Below, in pieces: positions 5,079 through 12,192 of a stretch of DNA of 13,403 nucleotides; the stretch's first letter is position 1; every line of letters begins with the position of its first letter. The translations under genes and the position numbers were made by a program. Under the pieces are notes generated by a model. The model was not told where the DNA came from and searched no databases. It saw nothing but the letters and a program-made list of their open reading frames with translations. This DNA is from an uncultured Enterobacter sp. (GTDB lineage: Bacteria; Pseudomonadota; Gammaproteobacteria; Enterobacterales; Enterobacteriaceae): assembly GCA_946477805.1 (NCBI GenBank), contig CAMKZP010000037.1:1-13403 (forward strand), written 5' to 3'.

Positions 5079-7057
5079 AAGCCGTCGTATTTGCCTATCA
5101 CGATATGGGGTGCTCCGGCACACAGGCCCTGCTGGACGCCGGGTTCGAGATCGCCGCTATCTTCACCCACCCGGACGCGGCCGGCGAAAATCACTTCTAC
5201 GGCTCGGTGGCGCGCATTGCCGCAGAGCACGGCATTCCGGTTTACGCCCCGGATGATGTAAACCATCCGCTCTGGATTGACCGCATTCAGAAGCTGGCGC
5301 CGGAGGTGATTTTCTCGTTCTACTACCGCAACCTGATTTGCGACGACATCCTGAACGTGGCGACAAAAGGCGCGTTTAACCTGCACGGTTCGCTGTTGCC
5401 CGCGTATCGCGGCCGCGCGCCGCTGAACTGGGTGCTGGCGAACGGCGAAACGGAAACCGGCGTCACGCTGCACCGGATGGTGAAACGTGCGGATGCGGGC
5501 GCAATCGTGGCGCAGCAAAAAGTGAGCATTGATGCCGACGAAACGGCGCTGCAGCTGCACCACAGGCTCTGCTCGGCGGCGCAAACACTGCTGCGCGATA
5601 CGCTGCCTGCTGTGCTTCAGGGAACCGTTACTGAAACCGCGCAGGATGAGAGCAAGGCGAGCTGCTATGGCCGCCGCACGCCGGAGGATGGGCGTCTGGA
5701 CTGGAACAAACCGGCGCGCCAGCTGCATAACCTGGTGCGCGCCGTGTCCGACCCGTGGCCGGGGGCGTTCGGCTTCTCTGGCGTCAGCAAGTTTATCGTC
5801 TGGAAATCCCGCGTGCGTGACGACATTCCCGCCGCGAAGCCGGGCACCGTTGTTTCCGTCGCTCCGCTGATTGTGAGCTGCGGCGAGCAGGCGCTGGAGA
5901 TCGTCACCGGGCAAACGGATAACGGTCTCTACGTTCAGGGCGCGCAGCTGGCGCAGTCTCTGGGGCTGGTTGCGGGGGCGCTGATCGCCAGCGCGCCGGT
6001 GGTGGCAATCAAACGCCGCACGCGCGTGCTGATCCTCGGCGTGAACGGGTTTATCGGTAACCACCTGACCGAACGCCTGCTGAAGGATGACAATTACGAG
6101 ATCTACGGTCTGGATATTGGATCCGATGCGATCGGCCGCTTCCTCAACAACCCGCGCTTTAACTTCGTGGAGGGGGATATCAGCATCCACTCCGAATGGA
6201 TTGAGTACCACATCAAAAAATGCGACGTGGTGCTGCCGCTGGTAGCGATTGCCACGCCCATCGAATACACCCGCAACCCGCTGCGCGTGTTCGAACTGGA
6301 TTTTGAAGAGAACCTGAAGATTATCCGCGACTGCGTGAAATACGATAAGCGCATTATCTTCCCGTCCACCTCGGAGGTGTACGGCATGTGTACCGACAGT
6401 AACTTCGACGAAGACACCTCCAACCTGGTGGTGGGGCCTATCAACAAGCAGCGCTGGATCTATTCGGTTTCCAAGCAGCTGCTGGACCGCGTCATCTGGG
6501 CCTACGGCGAAAAAGAGGGGCTACGCTTCACCCTGTTCCGCCCGTTCAACTGGATGGGGCCGCGCCTGGACAACCTCAACGCGGCGCGTATCGGCAGCTC
6601 GCGCGCGATCACCCAGCTGATCCTCAACCTGGTGGAAGGCTCGCCCATTAAGCTTATCGAAGGGGGCCAACAGAAGCGCTGCTTCACCGACATCAGAGAC
6701 GGTATCGAAGCGCTGTTCCGCATCATTGAAAACAAAGACGGCCGCTGCAACGGGGAGATCATTAACATCGGCAACCCGGATAACGAAGCGAGCATCCGCG
6801 AGCTGGCGGAAATGCTGCTGGCAAGCTTTGAGCGTCACCCGCTGCGCGGCCAGTTCCCGCCGTTTGCCGGCTTCCGCGAGGTCGAGAGCAGCAGCTATTA
6901 CGGCAAAGGCTATCAGGACGTTGAGCATCGCAAGCCAAACATTCGCAACGCGAAGCGCTGCCTGAACTGGACGCCTACCGTGAAGATGGCGCAGACCGTT
7001 GATGAAACGCTCGATTTCTTCCTGCGCACCGTGGAGCTAGCGGAACAGGCGTCATGA
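5075..7057 (+). CDS. arnA: Bifunctional UDP-glucuronate decarboxylase / UDP-L-Ara4N formyltransferase
   Basis: A 660-residue two-domain cytoplasmic enzyme, the same length as E. coli ArnA. Residues 1-304 form the 10-formyl-tetrahydrofolate-dependent transformylase that makes UDP-L-Ara4FN; catalytic Asn102, His104 and Asp140 are present, with HGSLLPAYRGRAPLNW around them. Residues about 315-660 form the SDR-type decarboxylase that oxidises and decarboxylates UDP-glucuronate to UDP-4-keto-pentose. It has the dinucleotide motif GVNGFIG at 322-328, Ser433, Glu434, Tyr463, Lys467 and Arg619, all at the numbers known for E. coli. Both activities should therefore be intact. Its substrate comes from Ugd, which is not in this window, and its first product goes to ArnB. 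The start overlaps the arnC stop (ATGA), with GAGGAA 8 bases upstream; the end overlaps arnD in the same way. Confidence 0.98.
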   Translation: MKAVVFAYHDMGCSGTQALLDAGFEIAAIFTHPDAAGENHFYGSVARIAAEHGIPVYAPDDVNHPLWIDRIQKLAPEVIFSFYYRNLICDDILNVATKGAFNLHGSLLPAYRGRAPLNWVLANGETETGVTLHRMVKRADAGAIVAQQKVSIDADETALQLHHRLCSAAQTLLRDTLPAVLQGTVTETAQDESKASCYGRRTPEDGRLDWNKPARQLHNLVRAVSDPWPGAFGFSGVSKFIVWKSRVRDDIPAAKPGTVVSVAPLIVSCGEQALEIVTGQTDNGLYVQGAQLAQSLGLVAGALIASAPVVAIKRRTRVLILGVNGFIGNHLTERLLKDDNYEIYGLDIGSDAIGRFLNNPRFNFVEGDISIHSEWIEYHIKKCDVVLPLVAIATPIEYTRNPLRVFELDFEENLKIIRDCVKYDKRIIFPSTSEVYGMCTDSNFDEDTSNLVVGPINKQRWIYSVSKQLLDRVIWAYGEKEGLRFTLFRPFNWMGPRLDNLNAARIGSSRAITQLILNLVEGSPIKLIEGGQQKRCFTDIRDGIEALFRIIENKDGRCNGEIINIGNPDNEASIRELAEMLLASFERHPLRGQFPPFAGFREVESSSYYGKGYQDVEHRKPNIRNAKRCLNWTPTVKMAQTVDETLDFFLRTVELAEQAS

Positions 7058-7956
7058 AAAAAGTCGGTTTACGCATTGATGTCGACACCTTCCGCGGGAC
7101 GCGCGACGGCGTGCCGCGCCTGCTGGCGCTGCTGAGCAAGCACGGCGTGCGGGCCAGCTTCTTCTTCAGCGTCGGGCCAGACAACATGGGGCGCCACCTG
7201 TGGCGCCTGGTTAAACCGGCATTTCTGTTCAAAATGCTGCGCTCGCGCGCGGCTACGCTGTACGGCTGGGATATTCTGCTGGCAGGCACCGCCTGGCCCG
7301 GCAGGCGCATTGGCGCGGGGAATGAAGCGGTTATCTGCGAGGCGTCGCGCCATCACGAAGTGGGGCTTCACGCCTGGGATCACCATGCGTGGCAGGCCCG
7401 GGCGGGCGTCTGGGATATTCCGCGCCTGACGCGTGAAGTGGAGCGAGGCGTGGAGGCGCTGGAAGCGATCACCGGCCAGCCCGTGCGCTGCTCCGCCGTG
7501 GCGGGATGGCGCGCGGATCAGCGCGTGGTAGAAGCCAAAGCGCCCTTCGCGTTTCGCTACAACAGCGACTGCCGCGGCACGGGGCCGTTTTTACCCCTGT
7601 CAGGGGATAACCGAACGGGCACGGTGCAAATTCCGGTCACGCTTCCTACGTGGGACGAAGTGGTCGGGCGCGAGGTCAGCGCCGCGGGGTTTAACCGCTT
7701 CATTCTGGACTGTATCCATCGGGATGCGGGGACGCCGGTCTACACCATCCATGCGGAGGTGGAGGGGATTGCGTATCAGCATGACTTCGACGCGCTGCTA
7801 ACGCTGGCGGCGCAGGAGGGCATTCAGTTTTGTCCGCTAGGCGACATGCTGCCTGAGGATCTCAGCACGCTGCCGGTGGGCAAAATTGTCCGCCAGGAAA
7901 TGGCCGGTCGGGAAGGCTGGCTTGGATATCAACACACCGTGAGCCCGGCATCATGA
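7054..7956 (+). CDS. arnD: 4-deoxy-4-formamido-L-arabinose-phosphoundecaprenol deformylase
   Basis: A 300-residue NodB-type polysaccharide deacetylase homologue. It removes the formyl group from undecaprenyl-phosphate-L-Ara4FN, which pulls the ArnC reaction forward before the lipid is flipped. The metal-site Asp pair is in RIDVDTFRGT (Asp9, Asp11), and the His-rich metal motif is GLHAWDHHAW (His106, Asp109, His110, His111). ASFFFSVGPDNMGRHLWRL (residues 34-52) is characteristic of ArnD rather than of general deacetylases. Length is as in other enteric bacteria. It overlaps arnA and arnT by 4 bp each and lacks a strong Shine-Dalgarno sequence, so it is probably translated by coupling to arnA. 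Confidence 0.96.
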   Translation: MKKVGLRIDVDTFRGTRDGVPRLLALLSKHGVRASFFFSVGPDNMGRHLWRLVKPAFLFKMLRSRAATLYGWDILLAGTAWPGRRIGAGNEAVICEASRHHEVGLHAWDHHAWQARAGVWDIPRLTREVERGVEALEAITGQPVRCSAVAGWRADQRVVEAKAPFAFRYNSDCRGTGPFLPLSGDNRTGTVQIPVTLPTWDEVVGREVSAAGFNRFILDCIHRDAGTPVYTIHAEVEGIAYQHDFDALLTLAAQEGIQFCPLGDMLPEDLSTLPVGKIVRQEMAGREGWLGYQHTVSPAS

Positions 7957-9608
7957 AAGCAACCCGCTATGGCGTAGCGCTTCTGGCACTGTTTATCATT
8001 TATTACCTGATCCCGGTGGATCTCCGCCTGCTGTGGCAGCCGGATGAGACGCGCTATGCGGAAATCAGCCGCGAAATGATCGCCTCCGGCGACTGGGTGG
8101 TGCCGCATTTTCTCGGGCTTCGCTATTTTGAAAAACCGATTGCCGGATACTGGATTAACAGCATCGGGCAGCTGATTTTTGGCCATACCAATTTTGCCGT
8201 CCGCGCGGGGGCGATCTTCTCGACCGGGCTCACGGCGCTGCTGGTTATCTGGCTCGCCTGGCGCCTCTGGCAGGATAAGCGCGTCGCGCTGCTCTCCGGC
8301 GTCATTTTCCTCACCCTTTTCCTGGTTTACGGCATCGGTACCTATGCGGTGCTGGACCCGATCGTGACGCTCTGGCTGGTGGCCGCGATGTGCAGCTTCT
8401 GGCTGGCCGCGCAGGCGACATCCGTGGGCGGCAAGGCGGGCGGCTATCTGCTGCTGGGGCTGGCCTGCGGGATGGGGGTGATGACCAAAGGTTTCCTCGC
8501 GCTGGCGGTGCCGGTCATTGGCGTGCTGCCTTGGGTCATCATGCAGAAGCGCTGGAAAGAGGTGCTGATTTTTGGCTGGCTGGCGGTCCTGAGCTGCGTG
8601 CTCGTCGTCCTGCCGTGGGGGCTGGCGGTCGCGCAGCGCGAGCCGGACTTCTGGCGCTACTTCTTCTGGGTGGAGCATATTCAGCGCTTCGCGCAGAGCG
8701 ATGCCCAGCACAAGGCCCCGTTCTGGTACTACCTGCCGTTCCTGATCGCCGGAAGCCTGCCGTGGCTGGCGCTGCTGCCGGGGGCGCTGCGCCTGGGCTG
8801 GCGCGACAGTCAGCAGGCGGGAGGCGGGCTGTACCTGCTCGGGTGGATCGTGATGCCGCTGGTTTTCTTCAGCATTGCGAAAGGCAAGCTGCCAACCTAC
8901 ATCCTCCCGTGCTTTGCCCCGCTGGCGATTCTGATGGCGCGCTATGCCTGCACCGTGGCGGAAAAAAACGTCAAGGTGCTGCGCGCCAACGGCTGGATTA
9001 ACCTGACGTTTGGGATTGTCGGCGCGGCGGCGGCGCTGGTGGTGTCTCCGTGGGGGCTGATGAAACATCCGGTCTGGACCCCGGCTGAGCTCTACAAAGT
9101 GTTCTGCGCCGCGGTGGCGTGCCTGATCTGGGCCGCGGTGGGCGGGTATACGCTGATTCAGAGCCAGCAGCGCTGGTGGCTGGCGGCGCTGTGCCCCGTC
9201 GGGCTTGCGCTGCTGATTGGCGTCGCCATTCCGAACCGGGTGGTGGATTCAAAACAGCCGCAGTCCCTGGTCGATACCGTTCGTCTGCCCCTGCAGGAGA
9301 GCCGGTTCGTGCTGGCCAACAACGTGGGCGTCGCCTCTGGTCTAGCGTGGGAGCTTAATCGTCATGACATTATTCTCTTTGGTCAGGCGGGCGAGCTGCG
9401 GTACGGCCTGGACTATCCGGACGCGAAAGGGCGGTTTGTGGGCAGAGACGAGCTTGCGCAATGGCTTGACGATCATCGTCAGCAGGGGCCGGTATCGCTG
9501 GTGATCCTGCTGGCGAAAAATGACGACCTCGCCCGCGCCGGGCTGCCAAAACCGGACAACCTGACGGTTCAGGGGCGTCTGGCCTACCTGCAATACCTGC
9601 CGCAATGA
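7953..9608 (+). CDS. arnT: Undecaprenyl phosphate-alpha-L-Ara4N transferase (lipid IVA 4-amino-4-deoxy-L-arabinosyltransferase)
   Basis: A 551-residue integral membrane GT83 glycosyltransferase. It transfers L-Ara4N from undecaprenyl phosphate to the phosphates of lipid A on the periplasmic face of the inner membrane, the step that lowers polymyxin binding. The first membrane segment is at about 7-24. The first periplasmic loop holds WQPDETRYAEISREM, with Asp31-Glu32 of the PMT/ArnT family, then YFEKPIAGYWINS. A long series of hydrophobic segments runs to about residue 430, and a soluble periplasmic C-terminal domain completes the protein. Length is within one or two residues of E. coli ArnT. 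The start overlaps arnD (ATGA) and the stop overlaps the arnE ATG. Confidence 0.97.
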   Translation: MKATRYGVALLALFIIYYLIPVDLRLLWQPDETRYAEISREMIASGDWVVPHFLGLRYFEKPIAGYWINSIGQLIFGHTNFAVRAGAIFSTGLTALLVIWLAWRLWQDKRVALLSGVIFLTLFLVYGIGTYAVLDPIVTLWLVAAMCSFWLAAQATSVGGKAGGYLLLGLACGMGVMTKGFLALAVPVIGVLPWVIMQKRWKEVLIFGWLAVLSCVLVVLPWGLAVAQREPDFWRYFFWVEHIQRFAQSDAQHKAPFWYYLPFLIAGSLPWLALLPGALRLGWRDSQQAGGGLYLLGWIVMPLVFFSIAKGKLPTYILPCFAPLAILMARYACTVAEKNVKVLRANGWINLTFGIVGAAAALVVSPWGLMKHPVWTPAELYKVFCAAVACLIWAAVGGYTLIQSQQRWWLAALCPVGLALLIGVAIPNRVVDSKQPQSLVDTVRLPLQESRFVLANNVGVASGLAWELNRHDIILFGQAGELRYGLDYPDAKGRFVGRDELAQWLDDHRQQGPVSLVILLAKNDDLARAGLPKPDNLTVQGRLAYLQYLPQ

Positions 9609-9943
9609 TGGCCTGGAGCCTGCTGGTCTTAGCCAGCCTGCTGAGCTGCGCCGGGCAGATCTGCCAGAAGCAGGCGACCCGTCCGGCGCAGGCCGGGCGG
9701 CGCGGCCAGCACATTGCCCTGTGGCTCGGGCTGGCCCTGCTGGCGCTTGGCAGCGGAATGGCCGTCTGGCTGGTGGTGTTACAGCACCTGCCCGTCGGCA
9801 TCGCCTATCCGATGCTGAGCCTCAATTTCGTCTGGGTGACGCTGGCGGCGAAAACCCTCTGGCATGAGCCGGTGACGCTGCGGCACTGGCTCGGCGTGGG
9901 GCTGATTATCGTCGGGGTGATGCTGCTGGGAGGAAGCCTGTGA
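9605..9943 (+). CDS. arnE: 4-amino-4-deoxy-L-arabinose-phosphoundecaprenol flippase subunit ArnE
   Basis: A 112-residue small membrane protein with four hydrophobic segments at about 3-22, 36-58, 61-82 and 92-111, in the EamA/SMR-like fold. With ArnF it moves undecaprenyl-phosphate-L-Ara4N to the periplasmic face of the inner membrane. The segment PVGIAYPMLSLNFVWVTLAA (63-82) and the following LWHEPV are the recognisable ArnE core. Two adjacent ATG codons, 9605 and 9608, are possible starts; the first overlaps the arnT stop, the second begins just after ArnT's TG. No Shine-Dalgarno sequence is visible for either, so translation is probably coupled to arnT. Confidence 0.94.
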   Translation: MMAWSLLVLASLLSCAGQICQKQATRPAQAGRRGQHIALWLGLALLALGSGMAVWLVVLQHLPVGIAYPMLSLNFVWVTLAAKTLWHEPVTLRHWLGVGLIIVGVMLLGGSL

Positions 9944-10344
9944 GGGGCGCATTTTGGGCATTATGCAGCGTGCTGCTCGTCAGCGCCGCACAGCTGCTGC
10001 TGCGCTATGCCATGCTGGCGCTGCCGCCTGTCGGCGACGCCTGGGCGTTTATCACCGCCATCCGCCACGCGTCATCCGGTACCGTACCGCTGATGCTGGG
10101 CCTGATGGGCTACGCGGCCTCAATGGGCTGCTGGTATCTGGCCCTGCACCGTATGGCGCTCAGCAAAGCGTATGCCCTGCTGAGCCTCAGCTATATTCTG
10201 GTGTGGGGCGCCGCGCTGCTGCTGCCGGGCTGGGAAGACCGTTTCTCCTGGCAGGGGCTGGTGGGCGTGGGGGCGATTATTCTGGGCGTGCTGATGATTT
10301 TTCGGCCAGCGCGTCGTCAACGTAATGGACAGGCGCCGAGGTAA
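9940..10344 (+). CDS. arnF: 4-amino-4-deoxy-L-arabinose-phosphoundecaprenol flippase subunit ArnF
   Basis: A 134-residue four-segment membrane protein (about 2-27, 48-69, 75-97, 102-121), partner of ArnE in flipping undecaprenyl-phosphate-L-Ara4N. ALHRMALSKAYALLSLSYILV at about 68-88 is the ArnF signature region. The start is GTG at 9940, overlapping the arnE stop (GTGA), with GGGAGGA (9928-9934) just upstream, so unlike arnD-E it has a good ribosome binding site. The protein is a few residues longer than the 128-residue E. coli ArnF. The basic C-terminal tail after about residue 121 (ending in RRQRNGQAPR) is encoded in the 68 bp that overlap the opposite-strand acpT gene. It is the last gene of the operon; no terminator follows. 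Confidence 0.93.
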   Translation: MRGAFWALCSVLLVSAAQLLLRYAMLALPPVGDAWAFITAIRHASSGTVPLMLGLMGYAASMGCWYLALHRMALSKAYALLSLSYILVWGAALLLPGWEDRFSWQGLVGVGAIILGVLMIFRPARRQRNGQAPR

Positions 10345-10897
10345 GCGAAAAGGGCGTGGTGGTGCAGACGGCAAGGCTCAGCGAGCCCACCTGACGCTGG
10401 CTTACCGAGTGAGGCGCGCTGGCGGCGCTATCGATGCTGACGATTTGCCATGAATATGCGCCGCGCTGTTTCAATATGGCCTCTTTTCGCGTCCTGATGC
10501 GCCAGAACGCGTGAAGCTGGCTCTCGGGCGTCTCATTTTCAAGCTCAGCGTGTTCGGCATTGCTGAAGACGGCGTTGGCCAGCGTGCGCCAGTTATCCTG
10601 CGGGCGAACCTGTTCCAGTGAACAGCCCACATCCCCTTCATCGCTGACGATCAACGCGATGTCATCTTCACACTGGCTAACGCTAAACCACAGCGGGTAG
10701 CGGCTGGAAAAAAACGGCTTTCCCTGCTCGCTGTAAACAATGTCCGGTAACGGCCTGGGGGCGAAGAGACGTGAAAGCAGCCCGCGCCCGGCCAGCCAGC
10801 GGGCGCGCCGTGCGCCCTGGGGAGCGTGTCGGGAGAGGGCTTGCGCCCAGGGATCGGTGCTCAGCGAGGAGATTTTTCCCAGAAAAACCTGGTACAT
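10277..10897 (-). CDS. acpT: AcpT-like 4'-phosphopantetheinyl transferase with altered active-site motifs
   Basis: A 206-residue protein clearly homologous to E. coli AcpT (195 residues), an Sfp/HetI-type phosphopantetheinyl transferase that moves phosphopantetheine from CoA to carrier proteins. Conserved features include APQGARRARWLAGR near 25-38, EQGKP at 57-61, DDIAL at 78-82, LANAVFS at 106-112 and the KEA core at 138-140 (Lys138, Glu139, Lys143). Key positions differ from the family: the GCDIE metal site reads GCSLE (Ser93 for the Mg-binding Asp; Glu95 kept), the SHSG loop reads SQCE (Gln75 for His), and W-T-R-K-E reads R-T-R-K-E (Arg135 for Trp). I checked these codons on the minus strand. 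The frame is intact, so this is not an obvious pseudogene, but normal catalysis is doubtful. The ATG at 10895-10897 has only a distant GAAGG as ribosome binding site. The C-terminal tail from about residue 185 overlaps arnF. Confidence 0.88.
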   Translation of the reverse strand: MYQVFLGKISSLSTDPWAQALSRHAPQGARRARWLAGRGLLSRLFAPRPLPDIVYSEQGKPFFSSRYPLWFSVSQCEDDIALIVSDEGDVGCSLEQVRPQDNWRTLANAVFSNAEHAELENETPESQLHAFWRIRTRKEAILKQRGAYSWQIVSIDSAASAPHSVSQRQVGSLSLAVCTTTPFSLTSAPVHYVDDALAEKSSARPE

Positions 10898-11000
10898 ATA
10901 ACGTCTGGCCTTCAGTCAAAACAGAGAGAGCCGCAAAGTTTCGCGACGAAACCATTACTATAATCCATTGCCGTTACCAATAGCTAACCATGGGAGGGAA
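10898..11000. other. acpT-yhhT intergenic region with a short perfect inverted repeat
   Basis: These 103 bases lie between the acpT start and the yhhT stop, both on the minus strand. GTTTCG (10938-10943), CGA, CGAAAC (10947-10952) is a perfect 6-bp inverted repeat. On the minus strand TATAGT (10957-10962) could be a -10 for acpT, with the repeat near the transcript start, but no good -35 was seen. No convincing intrinsic terminator for yhhT was found. Confidence 0.3.
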
Positions 11001-12050
11001 TTACCCCGGCAATCGGCTCTTGGGACGCCCTGGTCCGAGGAGTATCGCCAGTTTGCTGCCGCCTTTGGTGGTTTCCATCCAGATTTTACAGACGCTGGTG
11101 AGCGGCACGGAAAGCAGCATTCCCACCGGCCCCAGCAGCCATCCCCAGACCAGCAAGGAGAGGAACACCACCAGCGTCGACATGCCCAGACGGTGGCCCA
11201 TCATCCGCGGCTCGAGAATATTACCCAGCACCATATGCACCACAAGGAACAGCGCCCCCACCAGCATACATTCGTAGAATCCATTAAACAGGAACGCCTG
11301 GATCATCGGCGGCACGGCGGAGAGCACCGCGCCGATGTTGGGCACGTAGTTCAGCAGGAACGCCAGCACGCCCCACATCAGCGCAAACTGCACGTCCAGC
11401 AGCACCAGCCCCAGCCAGACAATCGCGCCGGTCCACAGGCTTAATAAGGTTTTCAGCGCCAGGTATTTGGAAACGCCCTTCAGGGCGCGGTGCAGGCCGG
11501 CAATGTGGATCTGCGGGTTATTTAGCGCAAAGCGCAGCTTATAGGGAACGTGGCGGACCTCAAACAGCATAAACACCACCGTCATCACCAGCAGCAGAAT
11601 GCTCGCCATCGCCCCGGAAAGGCCGGTCATCAGCGTGGTGGCGTAGGTCATTACCTTCTCGGAATCCATCCGGCGCAGCATCCGTTCCGGTGAGATGTGC
11701 AGATTGAGAAAAGGCACCATCTCCTGCAGATCCACCAGCTTGCGGGTAAGCTCTTTGTTGTACTGCGGCAGCATGGTTGAGAATTCGCTCAGCGAGGCGG
11801 CCAGCACGCCGAACAGGGCCGTCAGGACGATCATCATCACGATAACGACGATGGTGATTGCCACCGGGCGGCTGATCCCCCGGCGCAAAAACCAGGTCAC
11901 CAGCGGGTTCAGGACAATGGCGAAAAAGAGCGCCAGCAGGAGCTGAACAATGATATCGGCGGCAGCATGGATACCCGCGAGGATAACCACCAGGCAGGCG
12001 AGTTTTAAGAGGATGTGGAGACCTGCTTTATCGGTCTGGCTGGGTATCAT
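11001..12050 (-). CDS. yhhT: AI-2E family transporter YhhT
   Basis: A 349-residue polytopic inner-membrane protein of the AI-2E transporter family (PF01594), with the length and neighbourhood of E. coli YhhT. Hydrophobic segments lie at about 11-28, 33-55, 62-86, 147-165, 205-222, 225-255, 260-280 and 288-320, with a long hydrophilic stretch at about 88-140. Conserved family motifs are NYVPNIG at 234-240 and the N-x-x-E-P segment GNILEPRMMG at 276-285, followed by LGPVGMLLSVPL. The family is named after TqsA (AI-2 export), but members also include Na+/H+ antiporters and many of unknown substrate, so no substrate is assigned. The ATG at 12048-12050 is preceded on its strand by AAGGAA. It is divergent from yhhS and upstream of acpT. 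Confidence 0.93.
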   Translation of the reverse strand: MIPSQTDKAGLHILLKLACLVVILAGIHAAADIIVQLLLALFFAIVLNPLVTWFLRRGISRPVAITIVVIVMMIVLTALFGVLAASLSEFSTMLPQYNKELTRKLVDLQEMVPFLNLHISPERMLRRMDSEKVMTYATTLMTGLSGAMASILLLVMTVVFMLFEVRHVPYKLRFALNNPQIHIAGLHRALKGVSKYLALKTLLSLWTGAIVWLGLVLLDVQFALMWGVLAFLLNYVPNIGAVLSAVPPMIQAFLFNGFYECMLVGALFLVVHMVLGNILEPRMMGHRLGMSTLVVFLSLLVWGWLLGPVGMLLSVPLTSVCKIWMETTKGGSKLAILLGPGRPKSRLPG

Positions 12051-12192
12051 GCTTTTTCCTTAGTGTGTTAGCCCATTAAGTGTAGTGTGCGGAATGCGCT
12101 TCGCTGAGGCTGATTATCTGAAAGTCGCTGCTGATTTTCACCGCCCTTCGTGGTAATTATGAAACACTGTTGTAAAAATCCAGGTAGAACCC
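12051..12192. promoter_or_regulatory. Divergent yhhT/yhhS promoter region
   Basis: A 142-bp intergenic region must hold the promoters of both divergent genes. AAGGAA before yhhT and CAGGTAG (12181-12187) before yhhS are usable ribosome binding sites. Several -10-like sequences exist (for example TACACT towards yhhT and TAATTAT at 12154-12160 towards yhhS) but none has a convincing -35, so no promoter is assigned precisely. Confidence 0.4.

Noticed and set aside
5024..6211. A 395-codon open frame on the minus strand antisense to arnA.
   Set aside because: It is a mirror of high-GC codon use in arnA: low complexity, rich in Arg/Gln/Ala/His, no recognisable domain, and it covers proven ArnA catalytic codons.
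7929..9068. A 379-codon open frame antisense to arnT, and a similar 306-codon frame antisense to arnB (3023-3943).
   Set aside because: Both have the composition of reverse-strand shadows (His/Arg/Gln-rich) with no family motif, while the plus-strand genes are certain.
10375..10387. GGCTC-AGC-GAGCC hairpin after arnF as a terminator.
   Set aside because: The stem is only 5 bp and no T-run follows; it lies within the acpT coding sequence.
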